NCBI GenBank assembly: GCA_030748575.1
Contig: JASMLR010000002.1
Span: 151,939-215,938 of the forward strand
Direction: 5' to 3'
From: Phycisphaerales bacterium
GTDB taxonomy: Bacteria > Planctomycetota > Phycisphaerae > Phycisphaerales > SM1A02
DNA: 64,000 bases
Position numbers and translations under genes: made by a program. The notes beneath the pieces are model-generated. The model was not told the origin of the DNA. It was given only the letters and a program-made list of their open reading frames with translations, and made no database searches. This document shows, piece after piece, positions 57,042 through 64,000 of this stretch (positions within the stretch are counted from its first letter, which is position 1; the number at the start of each line of letters is the position of its first letter).

Positions 57042-57625
57042 GCGGTCACCTCTGGAGAGTGAAGGGAACCTGTTTTTCCATCAACGAGGCGCTGAAAGAC
57101 CCTTGGACCGCGGCCGTCCTGCCGATGAAAAAACGATGTAATGTTGATCAAACTGCCTCCGCCGAGCCCGGCAGTGTAGAGGAACGCCCAAAAAACCGCA
57201 ACCGATTCTCGCAAGCAAAAGCCGTTCCGGAACCGACCGCGGATGGTGGCCCGCCGCCGGCTGGCCCGGCAGCGACGGAAGTCGTGGTGGCTCAGGGGGT
57301 TGAGGAGCCGCGGCGGCGGGGGACCGCCCCCGGGAGGGTGCCGCGGGGAGGGGCCTGCGGCTGCGAATCGTCCGATAACAGAATGGTGGCTGGGGGTGAT
57401 GTGGGGCCTGCCGCTGCATTCTCGGACGTTGGTGGGCGGCGAGGGCCGGGTGCTGTGGCGGACCGTGTGCTGCGGCGGAACATCTGCTGTGGCCAGGGCG
57501 GTGTGGCGGACCCTGTGCTGCGGCCAGAGTGCTCTGGAAGGCCCTGCTCCGGGGGCGTAATTCCGTGATTGCTGCATCGTGGTGGGCAGTCGATCTGGTG
57601 TGAGCGACGCCGGGCCAACCATGCA
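57042..57625. other. Long rplL-rpoB spacer with a 23-base direct repeat
   Basis: No gene is seen in this stretch. A 23-base sequence, TGTGGCGGACCSTGTGCTGC plus GGC, occurs at 57454-57476 and 57502-57524 with one mismatch. The half nearer rpoB (57120-57240) is richer in A and T and probably holds the rpoB promoter. The size and repeats are unusual for this operon. Confidence 0.5.
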
Positions 57626-57655
57626 ACAGGCGGGCCCCAGATGGGACCCGCCTGT
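57626..57655 (-). terminator. Hairpin after rplL
   Basis: ACAGGCGGG (57626-57634) pairs with CCCGCCTGT (57647-57655), 35 bases past the rplL stop on the minus strand. It could end or attenuate the rplKAJL transcript before rpoB. Confidence 0.65.
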
Positions 57656-57690
57656 GTGTGCCATGTATGCGCCGCCCGAGGCGGCACGCG

Positions 57691-58104
57691 TCACTTGACG
57701 TTGACCGACGCGCCAGCCTCTTCGAGCTTGGCCTTGAGGTCGTTGGCCTCGTCCTCGGAGACCTTCTCCTTGATGGCCTTCGGTGCGGCGTCGACAATCT
57801 CCTTGGCTTCCTTGAGCCCCAGACCGGTCGCCTCGCGAACAGCCTTGATCACGGCGATCTTCTTGTCGCCGGCGGCTTCGAGGATGACGTCGAACTCGGT
57901 CTGCTCGGCTCCGCCGCCGTCGCCGTCGCCGCCACCAGCCGGGCCGGCCATCATGACGGCACCGCCTGCGGCGGGCTCGATGTTGTACGCGTCCTTCATG
58001 TAGTCAGCCAGGTCGACGGCTTCCTTGAGCGTCAGGCCGGCGATCTCGTCGCCGATCTTCGTGACCTTGGCATCAAACTCTTTGACAGCTGCTTCTTCGG
58101 ACAT
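57691..58104 (-). CDS. rplL: 50S ribosomal protein L7/L12
   Basis: The 137-residue protein has the N-terminal dimerisation helix pair ([19 protein letters not shown]), a Gly/Ala hinge and the C-terminal factor-binding domain ([20 protein letters not shown] to [10 protein letters not shown]). It forms the ribosomal stalk with L10 and recruits translation factors. The hinge is longer and richer in Gly and Asp than usual. GGAG lies nine bases before ATG 58104. Confidence 0.97.
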   Translation of the reverse strand: MSEEAAVKEFDAKVTKIGDEIAGLTLKEAVDLADYMKDAYNIEPAAGGAVMMAGPAGGGDGDGGGAEQTEFDVILEAAGDKKIAVIKAVREATGLGLKEAKEIVDAAPKAIKEKVSEDEANDLKAKLEEAGASVNVK

Positions 58105-58211
58105 GTGATTGAACTCCAGAACTCGGTGCTGCGCTTGAGAGGAGCCGCCGTGCGGCTTTTAACCCCGAGGGGCCAGTCCAGCGCGAATGTGTATCAGAAC
58201 TAGGTGTCGGC

Positions 58212-58757
58212 TCAGCCGACCTTGGCGATCTCTTCGCCTTTCTCCAGGCGTTCCTGGATTTCCTTGACGATGCCCATGACGTTGCTTCCCGCACTCGTCG
58301 CGGCGCCGAGCACGTTGCCGGCGGGGGAGAGCACGAGTTGGACGACCTTCGCCTGTGCTTCGTCGCGGGTGGGGAAGGTGCTGAGTCGCTTGACGCCGTC
58401 GTGGCCGTCGAAGTACTCCCCGTCCAGGCAGGCGCCCTTCAGGTCCAGTTCCTTCACCTTTTTCGCCCAGTCGACGAGCGATCGAGCCACTTCGACGACC
58501 GAGTCGCCGCCGTAGCACATGGCGGAGGGCCCTTCCAGCCCAGGCACCAGTGCCTCCAGATCGGTGTCCTTGAAGGCGTCGCGGGCAAGCTTGTTGCGGA
58601 CGACCGTGATGCGGATTCCGGAGGCGTGCAAGTCCTGCCTCATCGCGTTGTTTTCGTTGGCTTCAATGCCACGAATATCCACGAGCAGGGCGTTTGAAAC
58701 GCCGTCGAAGCGGCGGCGATAGTCCGCCACCATCATGTTCTTGATTGGCTTGCTCAT
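58212..58757 (-). CDS. rplJ: 50S ribosomal protein L10
   Basis: The 181-residue protein matches L10. The rRNA-binding N-domain has LLVDIRGIEANENNAMRQDL and VVRNKLARDAF, and a C-terminal helix for L12 dimers is near IVKEIQERLEKGEE. GGAGGTGA lies a few bases before ATG 58757, and the start overlaps the rplA stop by ATGA. That overlap leaves no room for the separate L10 leader that regulates this operon in many bacteria. Confidence 0.95.
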   Translation of the reverse strand: MSKPIKNMMVADYRRRFDGVSNALLVDIRGIEANENNAMRQDLHASGIRITVVRNKLARDAFKDTDLEALVPGLEGPSAMCYGGDSVVEVARSLVDWAKKVKELDLKGACLDGEYFDGHDGVKRLSTFPTRDEAQAKVVQLVLSPAGNVLGAATSAGSNVMGIVKEIQERLEKGEEIAKVG

Positions 58758-59575
58758 GAGACACTCACCTCCACGCCGGGCGTCATCGTGCCTGAAATCA
58801 CGCACTTCTTCATGTAATGCCCCTTGACCGCGGCGGGCCGGAGCTTGTCGATCGTGTCGAGGAAGAACTGAAGATTCTCAGTGAGATCGGTCTCAGAGAA
58901 GCTCAGACGTCCAATCACAATGTGCAGGTTGCCGCCGTCATCGTTGCGGTACTCGCTCTTGCCCGCGGCGAACTCTTTGACGGCGGTAATCGGGTCGGGC
59001 GTCACAGTGCCGGCCTTGGGAGAGGGCATGAGCCCCTTGGGACCAAGCACTTTGCCCAACTGCCCGACGACCCGCATCATGTCGGGTGAGGCGATGGCGA
59101 CATCAAAGTCGAACCAGCCGCCCTTGATCTTGTCAGCCAGCTCATCGCTGCCTGCCTCGACCGCGCCGGCAGCCTTGGCGTCTTCAACCTTGTCCGCCCC
59201 GCAGAAGCAGATGACGCGTGCCGTCTTGCCTGAGCCCTTGGGCATGGACAGGGCGCCACGCAACTGCTGGTCAGCCTGCCGCGGATCGATGCCCAGATGC
59301 AGGCAGCACTCAACCGTCTGGTCAAACTTCGCCGGCTTGAATGTCTTCAGAATCTGGACGGCTTCGGCCGCTGGATGGGGACCGGCGGCGGCCTCAGCGA
59401 GCTTGCGGTTCTCGTTGACGCGACCGGAGCGGGTCCGGCGTCGACGACGCGCGAGCCGCGCCTTCCATGCGGTGCGCTCTTCCGAAACCGGCGCGGCCTC
59501 CTGAGCTGCCGGGGCTTCGGTTGGTGTGGACGTGTCTTCGGTCGCCTCTGGTGTGGGGGTCGTCTCTTCGCTCAC
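58754..59575 (-). CDS. rplA: 50S ribosomal protein L1 with acidic N-terminal extension
   Basis: The 273-residue protein starts at GTG 59575 overlapping the rplK stop (GTGA). The L1 core runs from about residue 65 ([18 protein letters not shown]) through [16 protein letters not shown] to the end. Ahead of it are about 35 residues rich in Thr, Pro, Glu and Ala ([19 protein letters not shown]), then a basic patch [13 protein letters not shown]. Such a tail is unusual for L1, which normally begins within a few residues of the core. L1 binds 23S rRNA at the stalk. Confidence 0.95.
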   Translation of the reverse strand: MSEETTPTPEATEDTSTPTEAPAAQEAAPVSEERTAWKARLARRRRRTRSGRVNENRKLAEAAAGPHPAAEAVQILKTFKPAKFDQTVECCLHLGIDPRQADQQLRGALSMPKGSGKTARVICFCGADKVEDAKAAGAVEAGSDELADKIKGGWFDFDVAIASPDMMRVVGQLGKVLGPKGLMPSPKAGTVTPDPITAVKEFAAGKSEYRNDDGGNLHIVIGRLSFSETDLTENLQFFLDTIDKLRPAAVKGHYMKKCVISGTMTPGVEVSVS

Positions 59576-60003
59576 GCGTCACCTCCTTCGACCGTGATTC
59601 CCATCGATCGGGCGGTTCCTTCGATCATCAGCATGGCCGACTCGACCGTCGCTGCGTTGAGGTCGGCGAGCTTCTCCTCAGCGATGGCGCGGACCTGGTC
59701 CTTCGTCACCGTGGCGATGGGGTCCTGTGGGGTGCCCGCCCCCTTGTCGATGCCAGCCGCGTCCTTGAGGAGCGCGGAGGCAGGCGAACTCTTGAGCTCA
59801 AAGTCGAACGAGCGGTCCTGGTACACGGAGATCAGGCACGTCACGGCCTTGCCGTTCAGTTCCTTGGTTCGCTCATTGAAACTTTGAATGAATTGGCCCG
59901 GGTTGATGCCGTTGGCACCGAGGGCGGGGCCCAGCGGGGGGGCCGGGGTCGCCTGACCGCCGGGCGCGACGATCTTGAACTGCTTTTCAAGCTTCTTGGC
60001 CAT
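59572..60003 (-). CDS. rplK: 50S ribosomal protein L11
   Basis: The 143-residue protein is standard L11. [18 protein letters not shown] is the N-domain signature, and [23 protein letters not shown] is the C-terminal rRNA-binding part, shown here in two pieces. It binds the GTPase-associated centre of 23S rRNA. AGGAGGA lies before ATG 60003. The gene opens the ribosomal block, while the usual upstream nusG and secE are missing. Confidence 0.97.
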   Translation of the reverse strand: MAKKLEKQFKIVAPGGQATPAPPLGPALGANGINPGQFIQSFNERTKELNGKAVTCLISVYQDRSFDFELKSSPASALLKDAAGIDKGAGTPQDPIATVTKDQVRAIAEEKLADLNAATVESAMLMIEGTARSMGITVEGGDA

Positions 60004-60137
60004 GAAATCCTCCTGCCTCCCACCTCGCTCAAGTCCGGTGCCAGGCCGGGCGACCGAAAGCGAAGTGGTGAACGGCGCTGAATGTCGAGCCGCGAATGCT
60101 ACCACAGCCGCCCGCCCCCGCCAAGCCGCCCCCTCGC

Positions 60138-60246
60138 CCCCCTGACCGCCGGTCACTTTATCCCCTTGTGGCAAAGGGGCTTACAAGATCGACACTCCTG
60201 TAAGTGCCTGTCGATACTGGAGATAAAGCGACCGGCGGTCAGGGGG
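60138..60246. repeat. 109-base near-perfect inverted repeat with interleaved loop pairings
   Basis: The arms 60138-60165 and 60219-60246 pair over 26 of 28 positions: 17 pairs (CCCCCTGACCGCCGGTC), one mismatch, seven pairs (CTTTATC), one mismatch, two pairs. In the 53-base loop, CTTACA (60180-60185) pairs with TGTAAG (60199-60204), and ATCGACA (60188-60194) pairs with TGTCGAT (60209-60215). These pairings interleave, as in a pseudoknot. The right arm contains the stop codon of the amidohydrolase gene. It may be a terminator, a small mobile element or a structured RNA. Confidence 0.75.
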
Positions 60247-61390
60247 CTGCGACGGCGAGGAAGGCGTTGATGCCGACGGAGATTGCGTCGTCGTTGAAGT
60301 CGAAGTTGGGGTGGTGGAGGCTCGGCATGAAGTCCTGGCCCTCCGGCAGCAGCCCGATCGTAAAGAAGCACGCGGGGATGGCCTGCCCGTAATAGGAGAA
60401 GTCCTCCCCTCCCATGACCGGTGCCATGGTCTGCACGGACTCGCGGCCGAATCGCGCTGAAACCGCGTCGTCCCATTCCCGAAAGGCATCCGCGTCATTT
60501 CGCGTCACTGGATAGCCGTCCTTCCAGTCAATGGACGCCTCGCACCCGTGCGCCGCTGCGACCTCGTGCAGTACCCGGTCAAACCGCTCGTGCAACACGA
60601 CGCCTGCCTCTTCTTCGAGGAACCGTGTGGTGCCCTGGAGGAAGACGGAATTCGGAATGATGTTGTGCGTTGTGCCGCCCTCGATTCGGGTGATTGAGAG
60701 GACGCCACCTTGCACCGGGTCGACACCGCGCGACACCACGTGTTGGGCAGATTGAATGACGGCGGCGGCTGCGGCGACCGGGTCAACACACAGGTGCGGC
60801 ATCGCCGCGTGCCCGCCTTTGCCCGTGATGCGGGCTTCAAAGCCGTCAGCGCAGGCCAGGATGGGGCCGGGTCTGGACGCCAGCGTGCCGAGCGGGAGGC
60901 TCGGCCAGCCGTGCAGCCCGAAGATGCGGGTGACTGGCGGGCCCAAAACAGACCCGTCAAGGCAGCCTTCTTCCACCATCCGCTTGCCGCCGGCACCGCC
61001 TTCTTCAGCGGGCTGAAAGATGAGCGTGACATCACCCGGCAGCGAGCCTGTCTTTGAGCGTTCGGCCAGTTCACGGGCAACGCCGATCAGGATCGTCGTG
61101 TGTCCGTCGTGTCCGCACGCGTGCATACGCCCCTCCGTCGCGGATGCGTACGGCAGCCCGGTTTGCTCCTGAATCGGGAGTGCATCCATGTCGGCCCGGA
61201 GCGCCAGTGGGGGGGCGTCACCACCTGGGACATGGGCAAGGACACCTGTTCCGCCTGCGAGCCCGGACTTGAACGCCACGCCTGCCTCTGCGAGTTCCCG
61301 CTGCACAACCTCGCTGGTTCGATGCTCTTCGTATCCGAGTTCGGGATGTTGGTGCAGATCGTGGCGAATGTCGACAAGCGGGGTGGGCAT
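60239..61390 (-). CDS. M20D family amidohydrolase (N-acyl-amino-acid/hippurate hydrolase-like)
   Basis: The 383-residue protein has the M20D metal motifs: HQHPELGYEE near the start, HACGHDGHT with two ligands (about residues 90-100), FQPAEEGGAGG with the catalytic Glu, and the C-terminal HHPNFDFND ligand. The dimerisation domain starts near ITGKGGHAAMP. It should hydrolyse N-acylated amino acids or related amides in the cytoplasm. AGGGA lies seven bases before ATG 61390. The stop codon lies in the arm of a long inverted repeat. Confidence 0.9.
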   Translation of the reverse strand: MPTPLVDIRHDLHQHPELGYEEHRTSEVVQRELAEAGVAFKSGLAGGTGVLAHVPGGDAPPLALRADMDALPIQEQTGLPYASATEGRMHACGHDGHTTILIGVARELAERSKTGSLPGDVTLIFQPAEEGGAGGKRMVEEGCLDGSVLGPPVTRIFGLHGWPSLPLGTLASRPGPILACADGFEARITGKGGHAAMPHLCVDPVAAAAAVIQSAQHVVSRGVDPVQGGVLSITRIEGGTTHNIIPNSVFLQGTTRFLEEEAGVVLHERFDRVLHEVAAAHGCEASIDWKDGYPVTRNDADAFREWDDAVSARFGRESVQTMAPVMGGEDFSYYGQAIPACFFTIGLLPEGQDFMPSLHHPNFDFNDDAISVGINAFLAVAAP

Positions 61391-61431
61391 GGCGGGATCC
61401 CTTTGGTTGGGGGGCCATGATAGGGGCCGCG

Positions 61432-61446
61432 GCCGGGCCGCCCGGC
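61432..61446 (-). terminator. Short hairpin after the GGQ protein gene
   Basis: GCCGGG and CCCGGC pair around CCG, about 43 bases past the stop of the release-factor-like gene on the minus strand. It is short but GC-rich. Confidence 0.4.
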
Positions 61447-61488
61447 GACCGCGCCTCCGGCGGCAGCGTGAATTGCTTCCAGAGCGAA

Positions 61489-62043
61489 CTACTTCCTGAG
61501 CGCATGCCAGCCGCGGGCCACACGGCCGCGGTTGACACGTTCGAAGGCGCCCGGGTCATGTCGAATGAGCCGCACGAGTTGCGACATGGACACCTGCAGC
61601 GTGCCGGCCGCGCCCCCGACGTCCCAGGCTCTGGCTTCAACAACGTCCATTGCTTCGGCGAGCAGTGGGGGATAGTCGGCGTGCGTGGGGCTGACCGACA
61701 TCTTGTCACCTTGCCGCCGCTGTTCCCACAGCACGCTCGGGCGATACCGATTGGTGTCAATCCGCCGTCGGACGCGCCGCGCCAGCTTCAGGCGAAGACG
61801 TCTCCAGGCGACGCGTCGGTTGTCCTGTTGGCTTCGCCGCTCCGCGGCAACGACCTCAACGCCGGTCGGGACATGCCGCAGGTGTACGGCCGAGTCTCGA
61901 CGATTGCGATGCTGCCCGCCCGGCCCGCGCTGCCGACCGAAGGTCTCTTCCGATTCGTTCCGCAGCGCGTCGTCGTCCAGACACGACGGATGCGTTCCAG
62001 TGACGATGATCGGAGCCGCTGGCCCTGCCGGTGGATCGCTCAC
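61489..62043 (-). CDS. Release-factor-like protein with GGQ motif
   Basis: The 184-residue protein has the class I release-factor catalytic domain (RGPGGQHRNRRDSAVHLRH, then TGVEVVAAERRSQQDNR). The codon-recognition domains are missing, as in ArfB/YaeJ-type rescue factors. The C-terminus is not the basic tail of ArfB but a helical part (TLQVSMSQLVRLIRHDPGAF to RGWHAL). It probably hydrolyses peptidyl-tRNA on stalled ribosomes, though this is inferred from the domain. GTG 62043 overlaps the tsaD stop (GTGA). Confidence 0.8.
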   Translation of the reverse strand: MSDPPAGPAAPIIVTGTHPSCLDDDALRNESEETFGRQRGPGGQHRNRRDSAVHLRHVPTGVEVVAAERRSQQDNRRVAWRRLRLKLARRVRRRIDTNRYRPSVLWEQRRQGDKMSVSPTHADYPPLLAEAMDVVEARAWDVGGAAGTLQVSMSQLVRLIRHDPGAFERVNRGRVARGWHALRK

Positions 62044-63095
62044 GCCGCGTCTCCCACGGGGGATCGGGCGATGGCCTGCAGGTCGAGACCGTCGGTCCGC
62101 CCGCTGCTCACGAGCAACGACCCGAGTCCGGCAATCATCGCGGCATTGTCCACGCAGTACTTCATGGGCGGAAGCCTCAACGGCACGTCCTTCGATTGGG
62201 CGAGGGCTTCAAGGCGAGATCGAAGCAGCGTGTTCGCCAGCACGCCACCTCCGCCGCACAGGCTCCGCGCCTCGGTGCGATCGAGCGCCCGTTCAACGCC
62301 ATCGACCAACGCGCTCACCGCGCACCGCTGAAAGCTCGCCGCGAGATCGGCCCGACGATCGGCGTCACAGTCGGCGATACTTCGTGGGAAGACGCTCTGG
62401 CGTCCGCGGCCCGTGGGCGTGCCACGGACTGCGTACAGCAGTGCAGTCTTCAATCCTGCAAAGGAGAAGTCCAGGCGGTCCTTTCCGAGACGCGCGATCG
62501 GCAGGTCGACCGCGCGGTCGTTCCCGCGGGCTGCGAGTCTCTCGATGGCCGGCCCGCCCGGATACCCAGCCTCCAACATCGTGGCGGCCTTGTCGAATGC
62601 CTCGCCGACCGCGTCGTCGATGGTTCCCCCGAGGAGCGTGGCCTCGAGCGGCCCGGTCTGGTGATACACCGCCGTGTGGCCCCCCGACGCGAGTATCGAT
62701 ACCGCCGGAAAGGCAATCTCGCCATCATCCAGAGACGGCGCGTGCAGGTGGGCCAGCAAGTGGTGGACGCCGACAAGGGGCACATCCAGGCTCCACGCCA
62801 GCGCTTTGGCCGCGCTGACGCCGACGAGCAGCGAGCCGATCAGCCCGGGCCGGTTTCCAACCGCAATGGCCTCGATGTCAGACAGCGAAACGCCCGCCTG
62901 ACGGACCGCTTCCGTGATCACGGGTGTGAGCCGCTGAAGGTGCGCTCGGCTTGCAATCTCCGGAACGACTCCGGCGTACAAGGCATGGAGGTCATGCTGC
63001 GTGGCAATCACGCTCGATCGCACACGCTGGGGGCCGTCCGTGACGGCCGCAGCCGACTCGTCGCAACTCGTCTCAATCCCAAGGGTCAGCGGCAT
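62040..63095 (-). CDS. tsaD: tRNA N6-threonylcarbamoyladenosine transferase subunit TsaD
   Basis: The 351-residue protein has the ASKHA fold of TsaD/Kae1: LGIETSCDESAAAV at the start, the metal site GVHHLLAHLHA, the nucleotide motif ILASGGHTAVY, and GGGGVLANTLL near the C-terminus. It moves the threonylcarbamoyl group to A37 of ANN-decoding tRNAs with TsaB and TsaE, which are not in the window. Start ATG 63095 is 11 bases after the S41 protease stop, and the gene overlaps the GGQ gene by four bases. Confidence 0.94.
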   Translation of the reverse strand: MPLTLGIETSCDESAAAVTDGPQRVRSSVIATQHDLHALYAGVVPEIASRAHLQRLTPVITEAVRQAGVSLSDIEAIAVGNRPGLIGSLLVGVSAAKALAWSLDVPLVGVHHLLAHLHAPSLDDGEIAFPAVSILASGGHTAVYHQTGPLEATLLGGTIDDAVGEAFDKAATMLEAGYPGGPAIERLAARGNDRAVDLPIARLGKDRLDFSFAGLKTALLYAVRGTPTGRGRQSVFPRSIADCDADRRADLAASFQRCAVSALVDGVERALDRTEARSLCGGGGVLANTLLRSRLEALAQSKDVPLRLPPMKYCVDNAAMIAGLGSLLVSSGRTDGLDLQAIARSPVGDAA

Positions 63096-63106
63096 GCCGG
63101 TGGCAC

Positions 63107-64000
63107 TCAGCCTTCATCAGCCGTGGTCGACTCTGCGGCATCGTCAGTGTCCACCGGTACCAGTTCCACCGCGTCCAGACTTGAGCGAATGTTCTCGCCC
63201 TCGGCCACACGCCAGGTTCCAACCACGCGGCCGCCCTTGTCCCGGATCACAATCTCGGCGCCGCTCACATCGACATCGTCCGGAAGTCCCACCAGCCCGC
63301 GGTCGACGGTTCGTTCGCTTCCCTGGAGCCGCAGGATCTCTTCCTGCAACTCGATGAGGTGTTTGGCAATCGCTTCCCGCTGATCAAGCGCCGCATCGAG
63401 TTCGGCCTGCAGCGGGGGGTAGGCGGGATCTTCGTCCGATTCCAGCGCCGGCCAGGCACCGTGCTCGCTGTGGTGACGTAGCAACGCCACTGCCTCGGCA
63501 AGCGCAGCGTCGCCGAACTCGTCGCGAAGCCAGGTGTCGTCGAGGATGTCAGGAACTTCAGGCTCGTCAGGCGTGATCGCGTCCCAAGTCCAGCGGTTGG
63601 TCAGCCGGGCACGTTTGGCGTCGAAGTCTTCGGGCACCACGCACCCTAGAGATGGGTCGACCCCCCAGACCGCGTCCGGGTCACCCTTTCTGCGATGCAG
63701 GTTGCGACCGCTGGGCAGGTAGTAGTAGGCCGTAGTGAACTTGAGCATGCCGTGATCCCCGTCCAGCGGACGCACCTCCTGGACGGATCCCTTTCCGAAT
63801 GACCGCTCGCCCACAATCAGCGCCCGATTGTTGTCGCCCAGTGCGCCGGCGACGATTTCGCTCGCGGAAGCCGACTGCGCGTCGATGAGCACGGTGAGCG
63901 GAATGTCTTCAAGTGCGTGCCCTCGCTTGGCGGGGAAGGTGCGCCGCTCTGAGGCGCGGTCCTCTCGCTCAGGTGCGATGCTCACGATGTCGCCGTCTGC
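63107..64000 (-). CDS. S41 family C-terminal processing protease (5' end outside window)
   Basis: The frame is open to the right edge, so the N-terminus is missing. The visible 297 residues carry the catalytic Ser in [15 protein letters not shown] and the catalytic Lys in [11 protein letters not shown], the dyad of Ctp/tail-specific proteases. After the protease core come about 150 residues with a coiled-coil stretch ([20 protein letters not shown]) and an acidic C-terminus. The enzyme trims exported proteins in the periplasm. The PDZ domain and signal should lie beyond the edge. Confidence 0.88.
   Translation of the reverse strand, partial: ADGDIVSIAPEREDRASERRTFPAKRGHALEDIPLTVLIDAQSASASEIVAGALGDNNRALIVGERSFGKGSVQEVRPLDGDHGMLKFTTAYYYLPSGRNLHRRKGDPDAVWGVDPSLGCVVPEDFDAKRARLTNRWTWDAITPDEPEVPDILDDTWLRDEFGDAALAEAVALLRHHSEHGAWPALESDEDPAYPPLQAELDAALDQREAIAKHLIELQEEILRLQGSERTVDRGLVGLPDDVDVSGAEIVIRDKGGRVVGTWRVAEGENIRSSLDAVELVPVDTDDAAESTTADEG

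Noticed and set aside
58143-58160. Hairpin AGCCGC/GCGGCT followed by TTT between rplJ and rplL
   Set aside because: The T-run is on the plus strand, where no gene is transcribed. In the direction of the ribosomal genes the stem has no U-run.

Overview
The window looks like chromosomal DNA from a GC-rich member of the Planctomycetota, most likely a Phycisphaerae-type bacterium. This is an inference from content. Two secreted proteins end in dockerin-like Ca-binding repeats, a giant secreted protein carries CC-doublet Cys-rich motifs, an LptD-like outer-membrane protein implies an outer membrane, and the division genes ftsL and ftsI are present. There is no phage, insertion sequence, CRISPR array or rRNA operon. 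Almost every gene is housekeeping or a secreted structural protein. Coding density is high, and many neighbours overlap by ATGA or GTGA.

Left part (1-11.5 kb): the end of a dockerin-type secreted protein, a TIGR01777-type epimerase, an ECF sigma factor behind an unusual hairpin-rich leader, three amino-acid or sugar oxidoreductase genes, a CPBP membrane protease, rpsT, tRNA-Arg(ACG), a large beta-helix dockerin protein, and a chagasin-like lipoprotein. Middle-left (11.5-26.4 kb): pyruvate dehydrogenase E1alpha-E1beta-E2, an orphan two-unit ABC-2 permease, rny-efp-rsmA, a convergent ribH-nusB-ftsY-lptD operon, and a UbiA-like membrane protein.

Middle (26.4-42.6 kb): a leftward run, priA - sucA - sucB - rsmH - lysM protein - ftsL - ftsI, in which 2-oxoglutarate dehydrogenase genes overlap the start of a reduced division cluster. 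Opposite it are carA, a glycine-run secretin, and a STAS/anti-sigma kinase pair. About 1 kb of non-coding DNA follows, made of two different short-period degenerate tandem arrays.

Right part (42.6-64 kb): a 1,900-residue secreted protein that appears to be a subtilase-like fold with lost catalytic residues and a huge Cys-rich insertion, then rpoC-rpoB and rplL-rplJ-rplA-rplK (no secE/nusG), a 109-bp near-perfect inverted repeat whose loop can form interleaved pairings, an M20 amidohydrolase, a GGQ release-factor-like protein, tsaD, and the end of an S41 protease.

The strongest candidates for undescribed biology are the inverted-repeat/pseudoknot element at 60138-60246, the paired tandem arrays at 41.7-42.5 kb next to the giant pseudoprotease, the structured leader of rny, and the tandem hairpins before the ECF sigma gene. 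All calls come from reading the sequence by eye. No database search or folding program was run.
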